64,000 nucleotides of DNA from Chryseobacterium gleum (lineage in GTDB: Bacteria > Bacteroidota > Bacteroidia > Flavobacteriales_D > Crocinitomicaceae): the NCBI GenBank assembly GCA_945897805.1, contig CAMDFX010000007.1, forward strand, positions 88,856-152,855. The letters are read 5' to 3'. The notes beneath the pieces are model-generated. The model had not been told where the DNA came from, did no database searches, and was given only the letters and a program-made list of their open reading frames with translations. The stretch's first letter is position 1. Every line of letters begins with the position of its first letter. Both the position numbers and the translations under genes were made by a program. This document shows positions 19,227 through 29,364 of the stretch, one piece after another.

Positions 19227-19261
19227 TATTGAATTTACTCTATGTTTCGGTTTCGCATTTT

Positions 19262-22200
19262 ATGAAAAAAACAATTTTACAACACAAAAAAATCAAATTA
19301 TTTACAACTATAATTTTTTTCTTTTTCTTTCAGAATTTAATTGCTCAATGTAATGTTTCAATTAATCCTTCTAATGCCATTATTTGTAATGGAGTTTCAT
19401 CAACACTTGTGGCTTCTGGTGGAGGGGGTACATGGACTTGGAGCCCTTCAAGTGGATTAAATGTTACAACTGGAGCTACAGTTCTAGCTTCACCGACCTC
19501 TACGACCACCTATACTGTAACTAGAACATGTGAAGATGGTTCCACTTCAAGTGCAAACGTTACAATTTCTGTTATTTCACTTGCTGTCAATGCAGGAGGT
19601 GATATTTTGGTTTGCACCGGAAATACAATTAATCTAATATCGACAATTTCTGGCAATGCAGGCAATAGTGTATCTTATTCTTGGACAGGTCCTAATGGGT
19701 TTACTAGTACTTCTGTTTCTCCAACAATAACTAATTCGACTGCTTCAATGTCGGGCAACTATACAGTTACAGCAACTGTTGGAGGTTGTCAGACTCAGGA
19801 TGTTGTAAATGTGCAGGTTACTAATGTATCACTTGCTGTCAATGCAGGGGCAAACATTTTGGTTTGTAGTGGAAATACAATTAATTTGACAACGATAATT
19901 TCTGGTAATGCAGGTAACAGTGTATCTTATTCTTGGACAGGTCCTAATGGGTTTACTAGTAGTTCTGCTTCCCCAACAATAACTAATTCGACTGCTTCAA
20001 TGTCGGGCAACTATACAGTTACAGCAACTGTTGGAGGTTGCCAAACACAGGACGTTGTAAATGTGCAGATTGCTGATGTATCGATTACTAGTGGTCAATT
20101 TGTTGGAAGTCAATTAGTATATTGCTTGTTGCAAGGTGAAACAATAGGAGAAATATTTTTTTATTTAACAATTCCTTCCTACAGTTCTTCCATATCTAAT
20201 TTTTCAATTGATTGGGATAACAATGGCAGTGCAGATGCTTTGTACGACAATAGTTTCTGGTCAAATCCAATTATTCAGAATTTTCCAATTGGCGTTAGTC
20301 AATTTTCAATTACAATGAATTTATCTAACGGCTGTTCAGTTGTTAAAACTTATTCTGTTTTTGTTGGAAGTTCGCCCTCTCCAGCAACATTATCCTTGTT
20401 TATAAATCAAGCGACTGGATGTGTACCTCATACTACAAATTGGAATTTAACAATACCCACTACAAATGTGGAGGGTACTACGTATATTTTTACTTGGGGA
20501 GACGGCACAAGTTTTACCTACACTGATGGTGATCCAATACCATCCGATTGGGTTCTAACTGCAACGATTGGAAATTATGTGTTGACGCACATATATAATC
20601 TATCTTCTTGTGGTTCCAATGTTACGTTAAATAGTATTACTTATACTAATGTTTATCAGCCAACTGTTGTAACTCAAAATCCATGTTCACAAACACCTCA
20701 ACCATCAGGAACAGGTCTAGTTAGTGTTGGGCAAGGACCTACTGCTAGTTTTACTCCAAACAACAATAATGTATCTCCGATAATTCATTGTTTAGAGCTT
20801 CCTTTACAACTTTCCAATACCTCTATTTTCGGACAAACATTACCAACGGTAGGTGGCGCTAGTTGCAGCAATACATCACCATTTTATTGGACGATTACCC
20901 CTTCAAACGCAGGGTTGTGGACAGCGTCTGGGTTAGGATCTAATAACGGTTCTTTAAATCAAAATAATTGGACTGTTGGATCTATGACACCCTCGATTAA
21001 TTTTAATACACCGGGAACTTACACTGTAACACTTAGGGTTAAAAATCCATGTGGAGACAGTTATTTTTCACAAACTTTTTGCGTTCAGTCAAAGGTTACG
21101 CCTTTATTTACGCTTAGTAGTCCATTGATTGGTTGCAGTCCATTAACTGTGACTGCTAACTCCAATAGCACTAATACTTCGGTTTCATGTTCACCTGTCA
21201 CTTATCTTTGGAATGTTAACTATACAAGCAATTATTGTGGAAACTCACCCTCAGTAACTTATCTTAATTCTACAAGTCTTAATTCTCCAAATCCTACTTT
21301 TCAGTTTAATGATGCGGGCGCTTATTCCATTACTCTGACCACCACAAATTCATGTGGTTCATTAACATCTGCCGCTCAAACGGTCACTGTAAAAAAACCA
21401 CCAACTGTATCTATCTCACCTATTCCAAGTCTTTGTTTGGGTGCAACGGTAACACCCATAATTGCCGTAAATGCGTGCTCTAATTTATCTTTACCCACTA
21501 ATCCTTCTGCATATTTATGGACAGCAAATGGTGCTAGTCCAAGTTCATCAACTTCATCCACTCCTCCCACATTTTCTTATGCTACACCAGGTACTTATAC
21601 GATTTCTTTGTCTGTTACCAATGAATGTGGAACAACAACTGCCAGTGTAACTTTCACAATAAATACTGTTCCAACCACAACTGCAGAATCAAATTTAACT
21701 TTTTGTCCAGGAGATATTGTTCCTATTAATAATTTTATAAGTACTCCCTCTGGTGCTACTTTCATTTGGAATAATTCAAATACAGCAATTGGTTTAGCAG
21801 CAAGCGGCATTTCAAGTGTTCCCTCATTTACAGCAACTAATAATACTGCAGCACCAATAACATCGACGATTTCAATAGCTCCCACTTTGGGGTCGTGCGT
21901 TGGCTCAACTATTAGTTATACAATTACAGTTAATCCAAGACCGGTAATCCTTCCAGAACCCAGTTTAATTTATTGTTCAGGGGCTATTGTTCCGCTAAAT
22001 TCTTTTATATCTTCGCCATCTGGAGCTGCATTTACATGGACAAATTCAAATACTTCAATTGGTTTAGCCTTAACAAGTGGCACCGCAGATATTCCTTCAT
22101 TTACTGCTACCAATGCATCTAGTTCTGCTATTAGTTCAACTATTTCAGTTAGTCCTATTTTAGCTGGTTGTCCCGGGGCAACTATAAGTTATTTGATTAC

Positions 22201-25200
22201 AATTAACCCTTTGCCAATTGTTTTGACAGAACCGGATTTAACCTATTGTCCTGGAGTTTTGGCACCATCAAATGTTTTAGCATCAACTCCTTCAGGAGCA
22301 ACTTACACCTGGACAAATTCGAATACTGCAATTGGTTTAGCAGCCAGTGGGACGGCAAATATTCCATCATTTAATACAACTAATGCAAGTGCAAATTCAA
22401 TCAGCTCTATAATTTCAATTACTCCAACTTTATCTGGTTGTAGTGGTACTCCATTAAATTATTCAATTGCAATATCACCCTTCAATACAATTTCAGCAGG
22501 TACTAGTCAAACTGTTTGTATCAATTCAGCCATAAATAATATTTCATTAACAACAACAGGAGCAACGGGAGCAACTGTGACAGGTTTGCCAACAGGTGTA
22601 ATTGGATCATGGTTGAATAATGTATTTACAATAAGTGGAACACCAACAGTAAGTGGAACTTTCAATTATACGGTGACAACCACTGGCGGTTGTCCTCCTG
22701 CAACTGCAACTGGAACAATAATAGTAAATATAAATACCATTGCACCAGGCATCAGTCAAACTATTTGTCAAAATGTACCTATTTCAAATATTTCATTGAC
22801 AACCACAGGAGCAACAGGAGCAACATTTGCTGGTTTACCTGCTGGGCTTACTGGTGCTTGGTCTGGAAATGTTGCTTTAATAAGTGGAACACCTTCTGTA
22901 AGTGGTGTGTTTAATTATACTGTTACAACAACTGGTGGCTGTCCTCCGGCAATTACGACGGGATCGGTTACCGTGATTTCATTGAATACGATAGCAACCG
23001 GTTCAAATCAAACTATTTGTCAAAATGTACCTATTTTAAATATTTCACTCGCAACGACGGGAGCAACGGGAGCAACATTTTTTGGTTTACCAACAGGAGT
23101 AACTGGTCAATGGTCTGGAAATGCCGTGGCAATAAGCGGAACACCAACTCAAAGTGGAACATTTAACTATACTGCAACAACGACAGGTGGTTGTCCTCCA
23201 GCAATAGCGACAGGAACAATTACAGTTACTCCATCAAATACAATATCAGCAGGAACAAATCAAACTGTTTGCATCAACGCTGCAATTACAAATGTTATAT
23301 TGACAACGACAGGAGCAACTGGAGCCACTTTTTCTGGTTTACCTGCAGGAGTTGCAGGTTCTTGGATAGGAAACGTTGCAACTATTAGCGGAACACCAAC
23401 CCAAAGTGGAACATTTAATTATACCGTGACAACAACTGGTGGTTGTCCTGCTTCGGTAGCAACAGGTTCAATTACAGTTATTCCATCAAATACAATTACA
23501 GTTGGATTAAATAGAGCTGTTTGCATTAATTCTCCTATTTCAAATATAGGATTAACAACAACTGTTGCTTCAGGAGCAAGTTTCACGGGCTTACCTTTGG
23601 GAGTTACAGGGTCTTGGGCTGGAAATATTGCAACCATAAGTGGAACACCAACTCAAAGTGGAACATTTAATTATACAGTAACAACCACCGGTGGCTGCCC
23701 ATCTGCATCAACTTTTGGAACAATTACGGTATCACCATTAAATACAATTACTGCAGGCACAAATCAAACAGTTTGTCAAAACACTGCCATTTCCAATATT
23801 TCATTAACAACGACAGGAGCAACGGGAGCAACAGTAACAGGTTTGCCGACAGGCGTAATTGGATCATGGTTAAATAATATATTTACAATAAGTGGAACAC
23901 CAACTCAAAGTGGAACTTATAACTATATAGTCACAACAACTGGCGGTTGTCCTCCTGCAACTGCAACAGGAACAATTATAGTAAATATAAATACCATTGC
24001 ACCAGGAATCAGTCAAAGTGTTTGCGTAAATAATGCTATTACAAATATTAATTTACCTACAACGTTGGCAACTGGAGCTACTTTTTCTGGTTTACCTTTA
24101 GGAGTTACTGGGCAGTGGAATGCAGATTTAGCCACTATCAGTGGTACACCAACAGAAAGTGGAATATTCAACTATTCAGTCACAACAACTGGTGGTTGTC
24201 TTCCTGTATCAGCAGCAGGTACTATAACTGTAAATTCAACTAATACGATCGCTGCTGGAACAAATCAAACAATCTGTATTAATTCACTGCTTTCACCGAT
24301 TTCACTGGCAACGACAAGTGGAACAGGAGCAACATTTTCCAATTTACCAGCGGGTGTAACGGGTCAATGGTTTGGAAACATTGCAACCATCAGCGGAACA
24401 CCAACTCAAAGTGGGACATTTAATTATACTGTTACGACAACAGGAGGTTGTCCAACAGCAACAACTTTTGGTGCAATAACAGTTACTCCTGCAAATATCA
24501 TTTCAGCAGGAACAAATCAAACGGTTTGTATCAATACTGCGCTTACCAATATTTCACTCTCTACTACAGGAGCCACAGGAGCCACAGTAACAGGATTACC
24601 TGCAGGTTTAAGTGGAGTATGGTCAAATAATATTTTTACAATCAGTGGAATACCAACCCAAAGTGGAACATTTACTTACATAGTCACAACAACGGGAGGT
24701 TGTCCACCGGCCGCCACAACAGGAACTATAATTGTAAATTTAAACACAATTTTAGCAGGCTCAAATCAAACAGTTTGCACAAATTCTGCAATAGCTAGTA
24801 TCATATTACCAACCACTATAGCAACAGGAGCCACATTTTTTGGTTTACCAACAGGTGTAACGGGTCAATGGTCAGGAAATAATGTAACAATAAGTGGAAC
24901 ACCAATTCAAAGTGGAACGTATAATTACTCAGTTACAACTACTGGAGGATGTCCAACAGCGATCGCATCGGGCACAATAATTGTGAATGCATACAATACA
25001 ATTTCACAAGGAGTAAATGAAACTATTTGCATTAATTCAGCCATTCCAACCATCTCCTTATCCACCACAGGTGCAACAGGCGCCACTTTTTCTGGTTTAC
25101 CAGCTGGTGTATCAGGTCAATGGTCAGGAAATACAGTAACAATAAGTGGAGCGCCAATAGTCAGTGGATCATATAGTTATGTGGTGACAACCAACGGGGG

Positions 25201-28200
25201 ATGTCCTCCTGCATTAACTTCTGGTTTGATTACAGTTACTCCATCAAATACTATCTCAGTGGGAGTAAATCAATCAGTTTGTATCAATTCTGCGATTACT
25301 AATATTTCATTGTCAACCACTGGTGCAACTGGTGCAACAGTAACTGGCTTGCCTACAGGAGTGATTGGGGCATGGTCCAATAATGTATTCTTAATAAGCG
25401 GAACTCCGACAGTGAGTGGAACATTTAATTATACAGTAACAACCACAGGAGGTTGCCCAGCTTCAGTTTCATCAGGTATTCTAACGGTAAATCAACTTCC
25501 TTTTGTAAATGCAGGAATAGATTTGGTTTTATGTAACCAGCCGATAGGAGCAATTTTGACAGGTTCACCATCAGGTGGAATTTGGACAGGAAGCGGAATA
25601 ACAAACTCAGTGGGTGAATTCACGCCAACAACAGTAGGTATATTTCCAATTATTTACACAGTAACCAATCAATTTGGTTGTATTAATAGTGACACATTAA
25701 ATGTAAGTGTTATTCCTGCCACGCTAGCAAATGCTGGCCCAAATCAAGAAATTTGCATTAATTCGCCGTCAGTTCAGGTTGTTGGAGGTCCTATAGCAGG
25801 AACTTGGTCAGGAACAGGAATCACAGCTGCTGGACTTTTTACTCCAAATACTGCTGGTAACTTTACATTGGTTTACACTGTTGGAAGTGGAACTTGTTTG
25901 ACTAGAGACACCATGATTTTCACCGTTCATCCTTTACCCATCGTTAATGCTGGTCCAGATTTTTCTATTTGTCAAAATGGTTCTTCTGTTTCTTTAAATG
26001 GTTTTCCAGTTGGTGGAACGTGGTCAGGCAATGGCTTGACAGGATCAGTTTTTAGTCCAATTGGATTAGCTATCGGTACTCATACATTAACGTATAGTTA
26101 TACTAATCCAGTTACAAATTGTTCGTCTTCTGATCAATTAGTTATTACTATTTTATTGCCACCAACGGTAAATGCTGGGGTTGATCAAACTTTATGTAAT
26201 CAACCAATTGCAGTTTCACTTTCAGGAACCCCTTTGCTAGGATCGTGGTCAGGAACAGGAATCACAGCTGCTGGGATTTTTACTCCAAATGGAAATGGAG
26301 TGTTTACTTTGACATATTCATTTCTGGCTTCAAATGGTTGTTCAAATTTTGATAACATTGATATAACCGTAATTAGTCCAACTTTAGCAAATGCTGGCCC
26401 AAATCAAGAAATTTGCATTAATTCACCTTCACTTCAGGTTGTTGGAGGTCCTATAGCAGGAACTTGGTCAGGAACAGGAATCACAGCTGCTGGAATTTTT
26501 ACGCCAAATACTGCTGGTAACTTTACATTGGTTTACACTGTTGGAAGTGGAACTTGTTTGACGAGAGACACCATGATTTTCACTGTTCATCCTTTACCCA
26601 TAGTTGATGCTGGTCCGGATGTTTCAATTTGTATTTCCGCTGCTCCAATAGATTTCACAGGAACTCCGGCAGGTGGATCATGGTCTGGCCCTGGAATTAC
26701 GAATGTCATTGCAGGAACATTTAATCCTACTTTGCTTGCTGCGGGAACATATCCTATTGTTTATACCTACATTAATCCAACTACAACTTGCTTAAATACC
26801 AATACATTAATTGTAACAGTAAGACCACTTCCAGTGCCTAACTTTATATTTAATCCAATTGTTTGTACAAATGTTTCAGAATCGTTTACAAATACATCAC
26901 TTTTAGGCAATACTTATTCTTGGGATTTTGATGATGGCGGAACGTCAATTTTGCCTTCTCCTTCTCATACATTTGCAACTACTGGTTTTCCTGAAGTTCA
27001 ATTAATTGTTACTTCCGACTTTGGATGTGTTGATTCAATTTCTTACATTGTAGAAGTTCAAGAACCTCCTCTGGCAAATTTTACCTTGACGCCCGACTCT
27101 AGTTGTGCGCCTGCCATTGTAAATTTCACAAATCTATCCTCAATAATTGCTCCTGTTTATAGCTGGGATTTTGGAAATGGTCAGACAAGTACACTTGAAA
27201 ATCCTGCAAGTCAGACATATTTTCAAAGTGTTTATTCAGATACAACCTATTACATTGAACTCGTGGTAACTAATTTCTGTGGTTCATCTACATATACTGA
27301 AAACGTAGTAGTTACACCTAGTCCAACGGCTGTGTTTGGAACCAACCTAGATTTTGGCTGTTCTCCATTTACACTTCAAATTGCGAATGTCAGTCTCGGT
27401 TTACCAGATAGTTTTTATTGGGATTTTGGCGATGGAACTACTTCAACTGATCCATCACCATTTTTAAGTCACGTATTTACTACTGGACTTAATGACACTG
27501 TATATACAATTATGCTTGTCGCAACCAACGAATGTGGGGTTGATACTTCGTATTACGATATTACAGTTTATCCAAATGTTGTAACTGCTTTTTTCAACAC
27601 AGATTATATCTCAGGTTGTGCGCCGTTGTCAGTAGAATTTACACAATATTCAGTTGGTGCAAATGTTTACAATTGGGATTTTGGTGATTTCAATTCATCT
27701 AATACTTACAATACTTCACACGTTTATACACAAGCTGGAACTTACACCGTTTCGCTCGTCGTTACCGACGGATGCAGCTATGATACAGCGACAATTGAAA
27801 TCGTTGTGATTGAACCACCGTTCGTAGATTTTGTAAGTGCCCCAGATTCAGTTTGTATCAATCAACCATTTATTTTCACTAATCTTTCAACTGGAAGTTT
27901 GTCTTCAACTGATTGGGATTTTGGCGATGGTGCTACTTCTGTTACTACCAATACGCAGCATGCTTACACTACTAGTGGAACATATATGGTAACTTTGACA
28001 GGGACAAGTACAATTAATAGTTGTACAGCTTCAGTTACCAAACCAGTTGTCGTCAGGGTCAATCCTGTCGCCGCATTTGCACCTAATCCGCTCAGTGGTT
28101 GCGTGCCTATGACAGTTTCATTTGCGAATTTAAGTACAAACTCAAATTTCCAAACATGGGATTTTGGTGATGGAAATTTCTCCACACAATTCAGTCCCAC

Positions 28201-29362
28201 ACACACGTTTACCAGTGTTGGTGCGTTTGTAGTGAAGTTATTGGTTCAAAATACAAATGGTTGTTTAGATTCGATTTCAAAAGTAATCAATGTTTATCCC
28301 GTTCCAACGGCAAATTTCACAGTAAACTCAGCTTCATTTTGTACAGTGCCTATCGATATAGCAACAACTAATTTAAGTATTGGTGCGGTAAATTACAATT
28401 GGAATTTTGGAAACGGAAATTTTTCAAACTTAACAAATCCAGTAATTACCTATAGCAATGCAGGAACTTACACGATTCAATTGACAGCTTCAAATGCTTA
28501 TGGATGTTCAGATTCGCATTCATTTACGGTGAACATCTATGAAAGTCCAGTAGCTGATTTTATCATTTCGAAAGATACAATTTGTTTGGGTGAAACCATA
28601 AATTTCATTTCTCAAAGTACCAATGCTGATTCCGTGGTTTGGTATGTTGGCGATGGAAATACTTTTACTGGAAATACTTTTCCTTACCAATATGTTGTAG
28701 CGGGAATTTATGATATTACTGCCATAGCATTTGGGCCTGGAGGTTGCAGTGATACATTGACATTGATTAGTGGAGTTGTTGTTAATCCTAAGCCGATTGC
28801 AGGTTTTGATTATTTAAACCAACAAGATCCAGAGCCATTGAGTGGTACGATAGAATTTACAAATACTTCAATCGGTGCCACAGATTATTTATGGCATTTT
28901 GGCAATGCACAAAGTAGCACGGAATTTAATCCCATTTATCGTTACAATACTTATGGAGATTTCCTTGCGGAGTTGATTGTTACTAATCAATTTGGCTGTA
29001 AAGACACGATCGAGCAAATTATAATCGTTCAATTTTTTAGTGGATTGTTTGTTCCAAATGCAATTTATCCAGATCATCCAGCTTTTGGTGTGGCAAATTT
29101 CTTACCAGTGGGAATCGGATTGGCAACTTATGAAGTGTTGATTTATGATGATTGGGGAAATTTAATCTGGGAATCTCGCGCGCTCGATGCACAAGGACGT
29201 CCAATTGAATATTGGGATGGTAGATTCAATGGTGAAAGGGTCCAACAAGATGCGTATGTGTGGAAAATTACTGCCACTTTTATCAACACAAAGGCCTGGA
29301 GAGGAAAAGAATATGAAGGTGGTATATTCCGAAAGTCGGGAACTGTAACAGTTATTAGATAA
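19262..29362 (+). CDS. Giant SprB-like repeat protein with PKD domains and type B T9SS sorting domain
   Basis: A 3366-residue exported surface protein. A signal peptide (about 1-29, ending LIAQ) precedes two near-identical Ig-like repeats of 84 residues (about 106-270) and PKD/Ig-type regions. Three PKD-like repeats of about 90 residues follow (about 805-1070), then twelve tandem repeats of about 83 residues (about 1075-2078, recurring ATISGTPTQSGTFNYTVTTT). Next come Ig-like units beginning NAGPNQ or NAGxD (about 2080-2520) and nine PKD domains with WDFGDG-type cores (about 2527-3240). The last 110 residues are the gliding-associated CHU_C / T9SS type B domain (VYIYDDWGN-like, EYWDGRFNG, DAYVWKI). 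The protein should be exported by the T9SS and held on the cell surface as an adhesin for gliding or attachment. It resembles SprB in plan, not necessarily in orthology. Its partner gene follows after 2 nt. Confidence 0.9.
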   Translation: MKKTILQHKKIKLFTTIIFFFFFQNLIAQCNVSINPSNAIICNGVSSTLVASGGGGTWTWSPSSGLNVTTGATVLASPTSTTTYTVTRTCEDGSTSSANVTISVISLAVNAGGDILVCTGNTINLISTISGNAGNSVSYSWTGPNGFTSTSVSPTITNSTASMSGNYTVTATVGGCQTQDVVNVQVTNVSLAVNAGANILVCSGNTINLTTIISGNAGNSVSYSWTGPNGFTSSSASPTITNSTASMSGNYTVTATVGGCQTQDVVNVQIADVSITSGQFVGSQLVYCLLQGETIGEIFFYLTIPSYSSSISNFSIDWDNNGSADALYDNSFWSNPIIQNFPIGVSQFSITMNLSNGCSVVKTYSVFVGSSPSPATLSLFINQATGCVPHTTNWNLTIPTTNVEGTTYIFTWGDGTSFTYTDGDPIPSDWVLTATIGNYVLTHIYNLSSCGSNVTLNSITYTNVYQPTVVTQNPCSQTPQPSGTGLVSVGQGPTASFTPNNNNVSPIIHCLELPLQLSNTSIFGQTLPTVGGASCSNTSPFYWTITPSNAGLWTASGLGSNNGSLNQNNWTVGSMTPSINFNTPGTYTVTLRVKNPCGDSYFSQTFCVQSKVTPLFTLSSPLIGCSPLTVTANSNSTNTSVSCSPVTYLWNVNYTSNYCGNSPSVTYLNSTSLNSPNPTFQFNDAGAYSITLTTTNSCGSLTSAAQTVTVKKPPTVSISPIPSLCLGATVTPIIAVNACSNLSLPTNPSAYLWTANGASPSSSTSSTPPTFSYATPGTYTISLSVTNECGTTTASVTFTINTVPTTTAESNLTFCPGDIVPINNFISTPSGATFIWNNSNTAIGLAASGISSVPSFTATNNTAAPITSTISIAPTLGSCVGSTISYTITVNPRPVILPEPSLIYCSGAIVPLNSFISSPSGAAFTWTNSNTSIGLALTSGTADIPSFTATNASSSAISSTISVSPILAGCPGATISYLITINPLPIVLTEPDLTYCPGVLAPSNVLASTPSGATYTWTNSNTAIGLAASGTANIPSFNTTNASANSISSIISITPTLSGCSGTPLNYSIAISPFNTISAGTSQTVCINSAINNISLTTTGATGATVTGLPTGVIGSWLNNVFTISGTPTVSGTFNYTVTTTGGCPPATATGTIIVNINTIAPGISQTICQNVPISNISLTTTGATGATFAGLPAGLTGAWSGNVALISGTPSVSGVFNYTVTTTGGCPPAITTGSVTVISLNTIATGSNQTICQNVPILNISLATTGATGATFFGLPTGVTGQWSGNAVAISGTPTQSGTFNYTATTTGGCPPAIATGTITVTPSNTISAGTNQTVCINAAITNVILTTTGATGATFSGLPAGVAGSWIGNVATISGTPTQSGTFNYTVTTTGGCPASVATGSITVIPSNTITVGLNRAVCINSPISNIGLTTTVASGASFTGLPLGVTGSWAGNIATISGTPTQSGTFNYTVTTTGGCPSASTFGTITVSPLNTITAGTNQTVCQNTAISNISLTTTGATGATVTGLPTGVIGSWLNNIFTISGTPTQSGTYNYIVTTTGGCPPATATGTIIVNINTIAPGISQSVCVNNAITNINLPTTLATGATFSGLPLGVTGQWNADLATISGTPTESGIFNYSVTTTGGCLPVSAAGTITVNSTNTIAAGTNQTICINSLLSPISLATTSGTGATFSNLPAGVTGQWFGNIATISGTPTQSGTFNYTVTTTGGCPTATTFGAITVTPANIISAGTNQTVCINTALTNISLSTTGATGATVTGLPAGLSGVWSNNIFTISGIPTQSGTFTYIVTTTGGCPPAATTGTIIVNLNTILAGSNQTVCTNSAIASIILPTTIATGATFFGLPTGVTGQWSGNNVTISGTPIQSGTYNYSVTTTGGCPTAIASGTIIVNAYNTISQGVNETICINSAIPTISLSTTGATGATFSGLPAGVSGQWSGNTVTISGAPIVSGSYSYVVTTNGGCPPALTSGLITVTPSNTISVGVNQSVCINSAITNISLSTTGATGATVTGLPTGVIGAWSNNVFLISGTPTVSGTFNYTVTTTGGCPASVSSGILTVNQLPFVNAGIDLVLCNQPIGAILTGSPSGGIWTGSGITNSVGEFTPTTVGIFPIIYTVTNQFGCINSDTLNVSVIPATLANAGPNQEICINSPSVQVVGGPIAGTWSGTGITAAGLFTPNTAGNFTLVYTVGSGTCLTRDTMIFTVHPLPIVNAGPDFSICQNGSSVSLNGFPVGGTWSGNGLTGSVFSPIGLAIGTHTLTYSYTNPVTNCSSSDQLVITILLPPTVNAGVDQTLCNQPIAVSLSGTPLLGSWSGTGITAAGIFTPNGNGVFTLTYSFLASNGCSNFDNIDITVISPTLANAGPNQEICINSPSLQVVGGPIAGTWSGTGITAAGIFTPNTAGNFTLVYTVGSGTCLTRDTMIFTVHPLPIVDAGPDVSICISAAPIDFTGTPAGGSWSGPGITNVIAGTFNPTLLAAGTYPIVYTYINPTTTCLNTNTLIVTVRPLPVPNFIFNPIVCTNVSESFTNTSLLGNTYSWDFDDGGTSILPSPSHTFATTGFPEVQLIVTSDFGCVDSISYIVEVQEPPLANFTLTPDSSCAPAIVNFTNLSSIIAPVYSWDFGNGQTSTLENPASQTYFQSVYSDTTYYIELVVTNFCGSSTYTENVVVTPSPTAVFGTNLDFGCSPFTLQIANVSLGLPDSFYWDFGDGTTSTDPSPFLSHVFTTGLNDTVYTIMLVATNECGVDTSYYDITVYPNVVTAFFNTDYISGCAPLSVEFTQYSVGANVYNWDFGDFNSSNTYNTSHVYTQAGTYTVSLVVTDGCSYDTATIEIVVIEPPFVDFVSAPDSVCINQPFIFTNLSTGSLSSTDWDFGDGATSVTTNTQHAYTTSGTYMVTLTGTSTINSCTASVTKPVVVRVNPVAAFAPNPLSGCVPMTVSFANLSTNSNFQTWDFGDGNFSTQFSPTHTFTSVGAFVVKLLVQNTNGCLDSISKVINVYPVPTANFTVNSASFCTVPIDIATTNLSIGAVNYNWNFGNGNFSNLTNPVITYSNAGTYTIQLTASNAYGCSDSHSFTVNIYESPVADFIISKDTICLGETINFISQSTNADSVVWYVGDGNTFTGNTFPYQYVVAGIYDITAIAFGPGGCSDTLTLISGVVVNPKPIAGFDYLNQQDPEPLSGTIEFTNTSIGATDYLWHFGNAQSSTEFNPIYRYNTYGDFLAELIVTNQFGCKDTIEQIIIVQFFSGLFVPNAIYPDHPAFGVANFLPVGIGLATYEVLIYDDWGNLIWESRALDAQGRPIEYWDGRFNGERVQQDAYVWKITATFINTKAWRGKEYEGGIFRKSGTVTVIR
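19577..20070 (+). repeat. Two tandem in-frame 252-bp repeats
   Basis: The segment beginning TCACTTGCTGTCAATGCAGG recurs 252 bp later with only scattered changes over about 240 bp. It encodes two nearly identical Ig-like units of the giant protein, which indicates recent duplication or ongoing conversion. Confidence 0.9.
22484..25494 (+). repeat. Array of twelve tandem in-frame ~250-bp repeats
   Basis: Twelve units of 82-84 codons each start with an Asn-Thr-Ile-type triplet and carry a conserved Cys near residue 12. Each holds a TTGATGAT-like centre, an ISGTPTxSGTFNY block and a closing GGCP. Several blocks are almost identical at DNA level between units. The array makes up 30% of the gene and would be prone to length change by recombination. 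Confidence 0.93.
25726..25956 (+). repeat. 231-bp direct repeat, copy 1
   Basis: This block encodes an Ig-like unit from NAGPNQEICINSPS to VHPLPIV. It recurs 660 bp downstream with only a handful of base changes. Confidence 0.9.
26386..26616 (+). repeat. 231-bp direct repeat, copy 2
   Basis: Second copy of the block at 25726-25956, exactly 660 bp later and in the same frame. The intervening NAG-type units are much more diverged, so this pair is either a recent duplication or kept alike by gene conversion. Confidence 0.9.
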
Positions 29363-29364
29363 TC

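Larger units (their letters stand above)
18773..19261. other. Divergent intergenic region between paaA and the giant surface protein gene
   Basis: 489 nt without a gene. For paaA (leftward) a TAATTTCG element at about 18799-18806, one base off TAnnTTTG, overlaps a perfect 10-bp palindrome ATTAGCTAAT (18804-18813). Farther out are two inverted repeats listed separately. For the rightward gene TAAGTTTG lies at 19219-19226. The rest is A/T-rich with no recognisable RNA or ORF. Confidence 0.5.

Noticed and set aside
22484..25494. Possible CRISPR or satellite array
   Set aside because: The units are about 250 bp, in frame with a long protein and without spacers; they are protein repeats.
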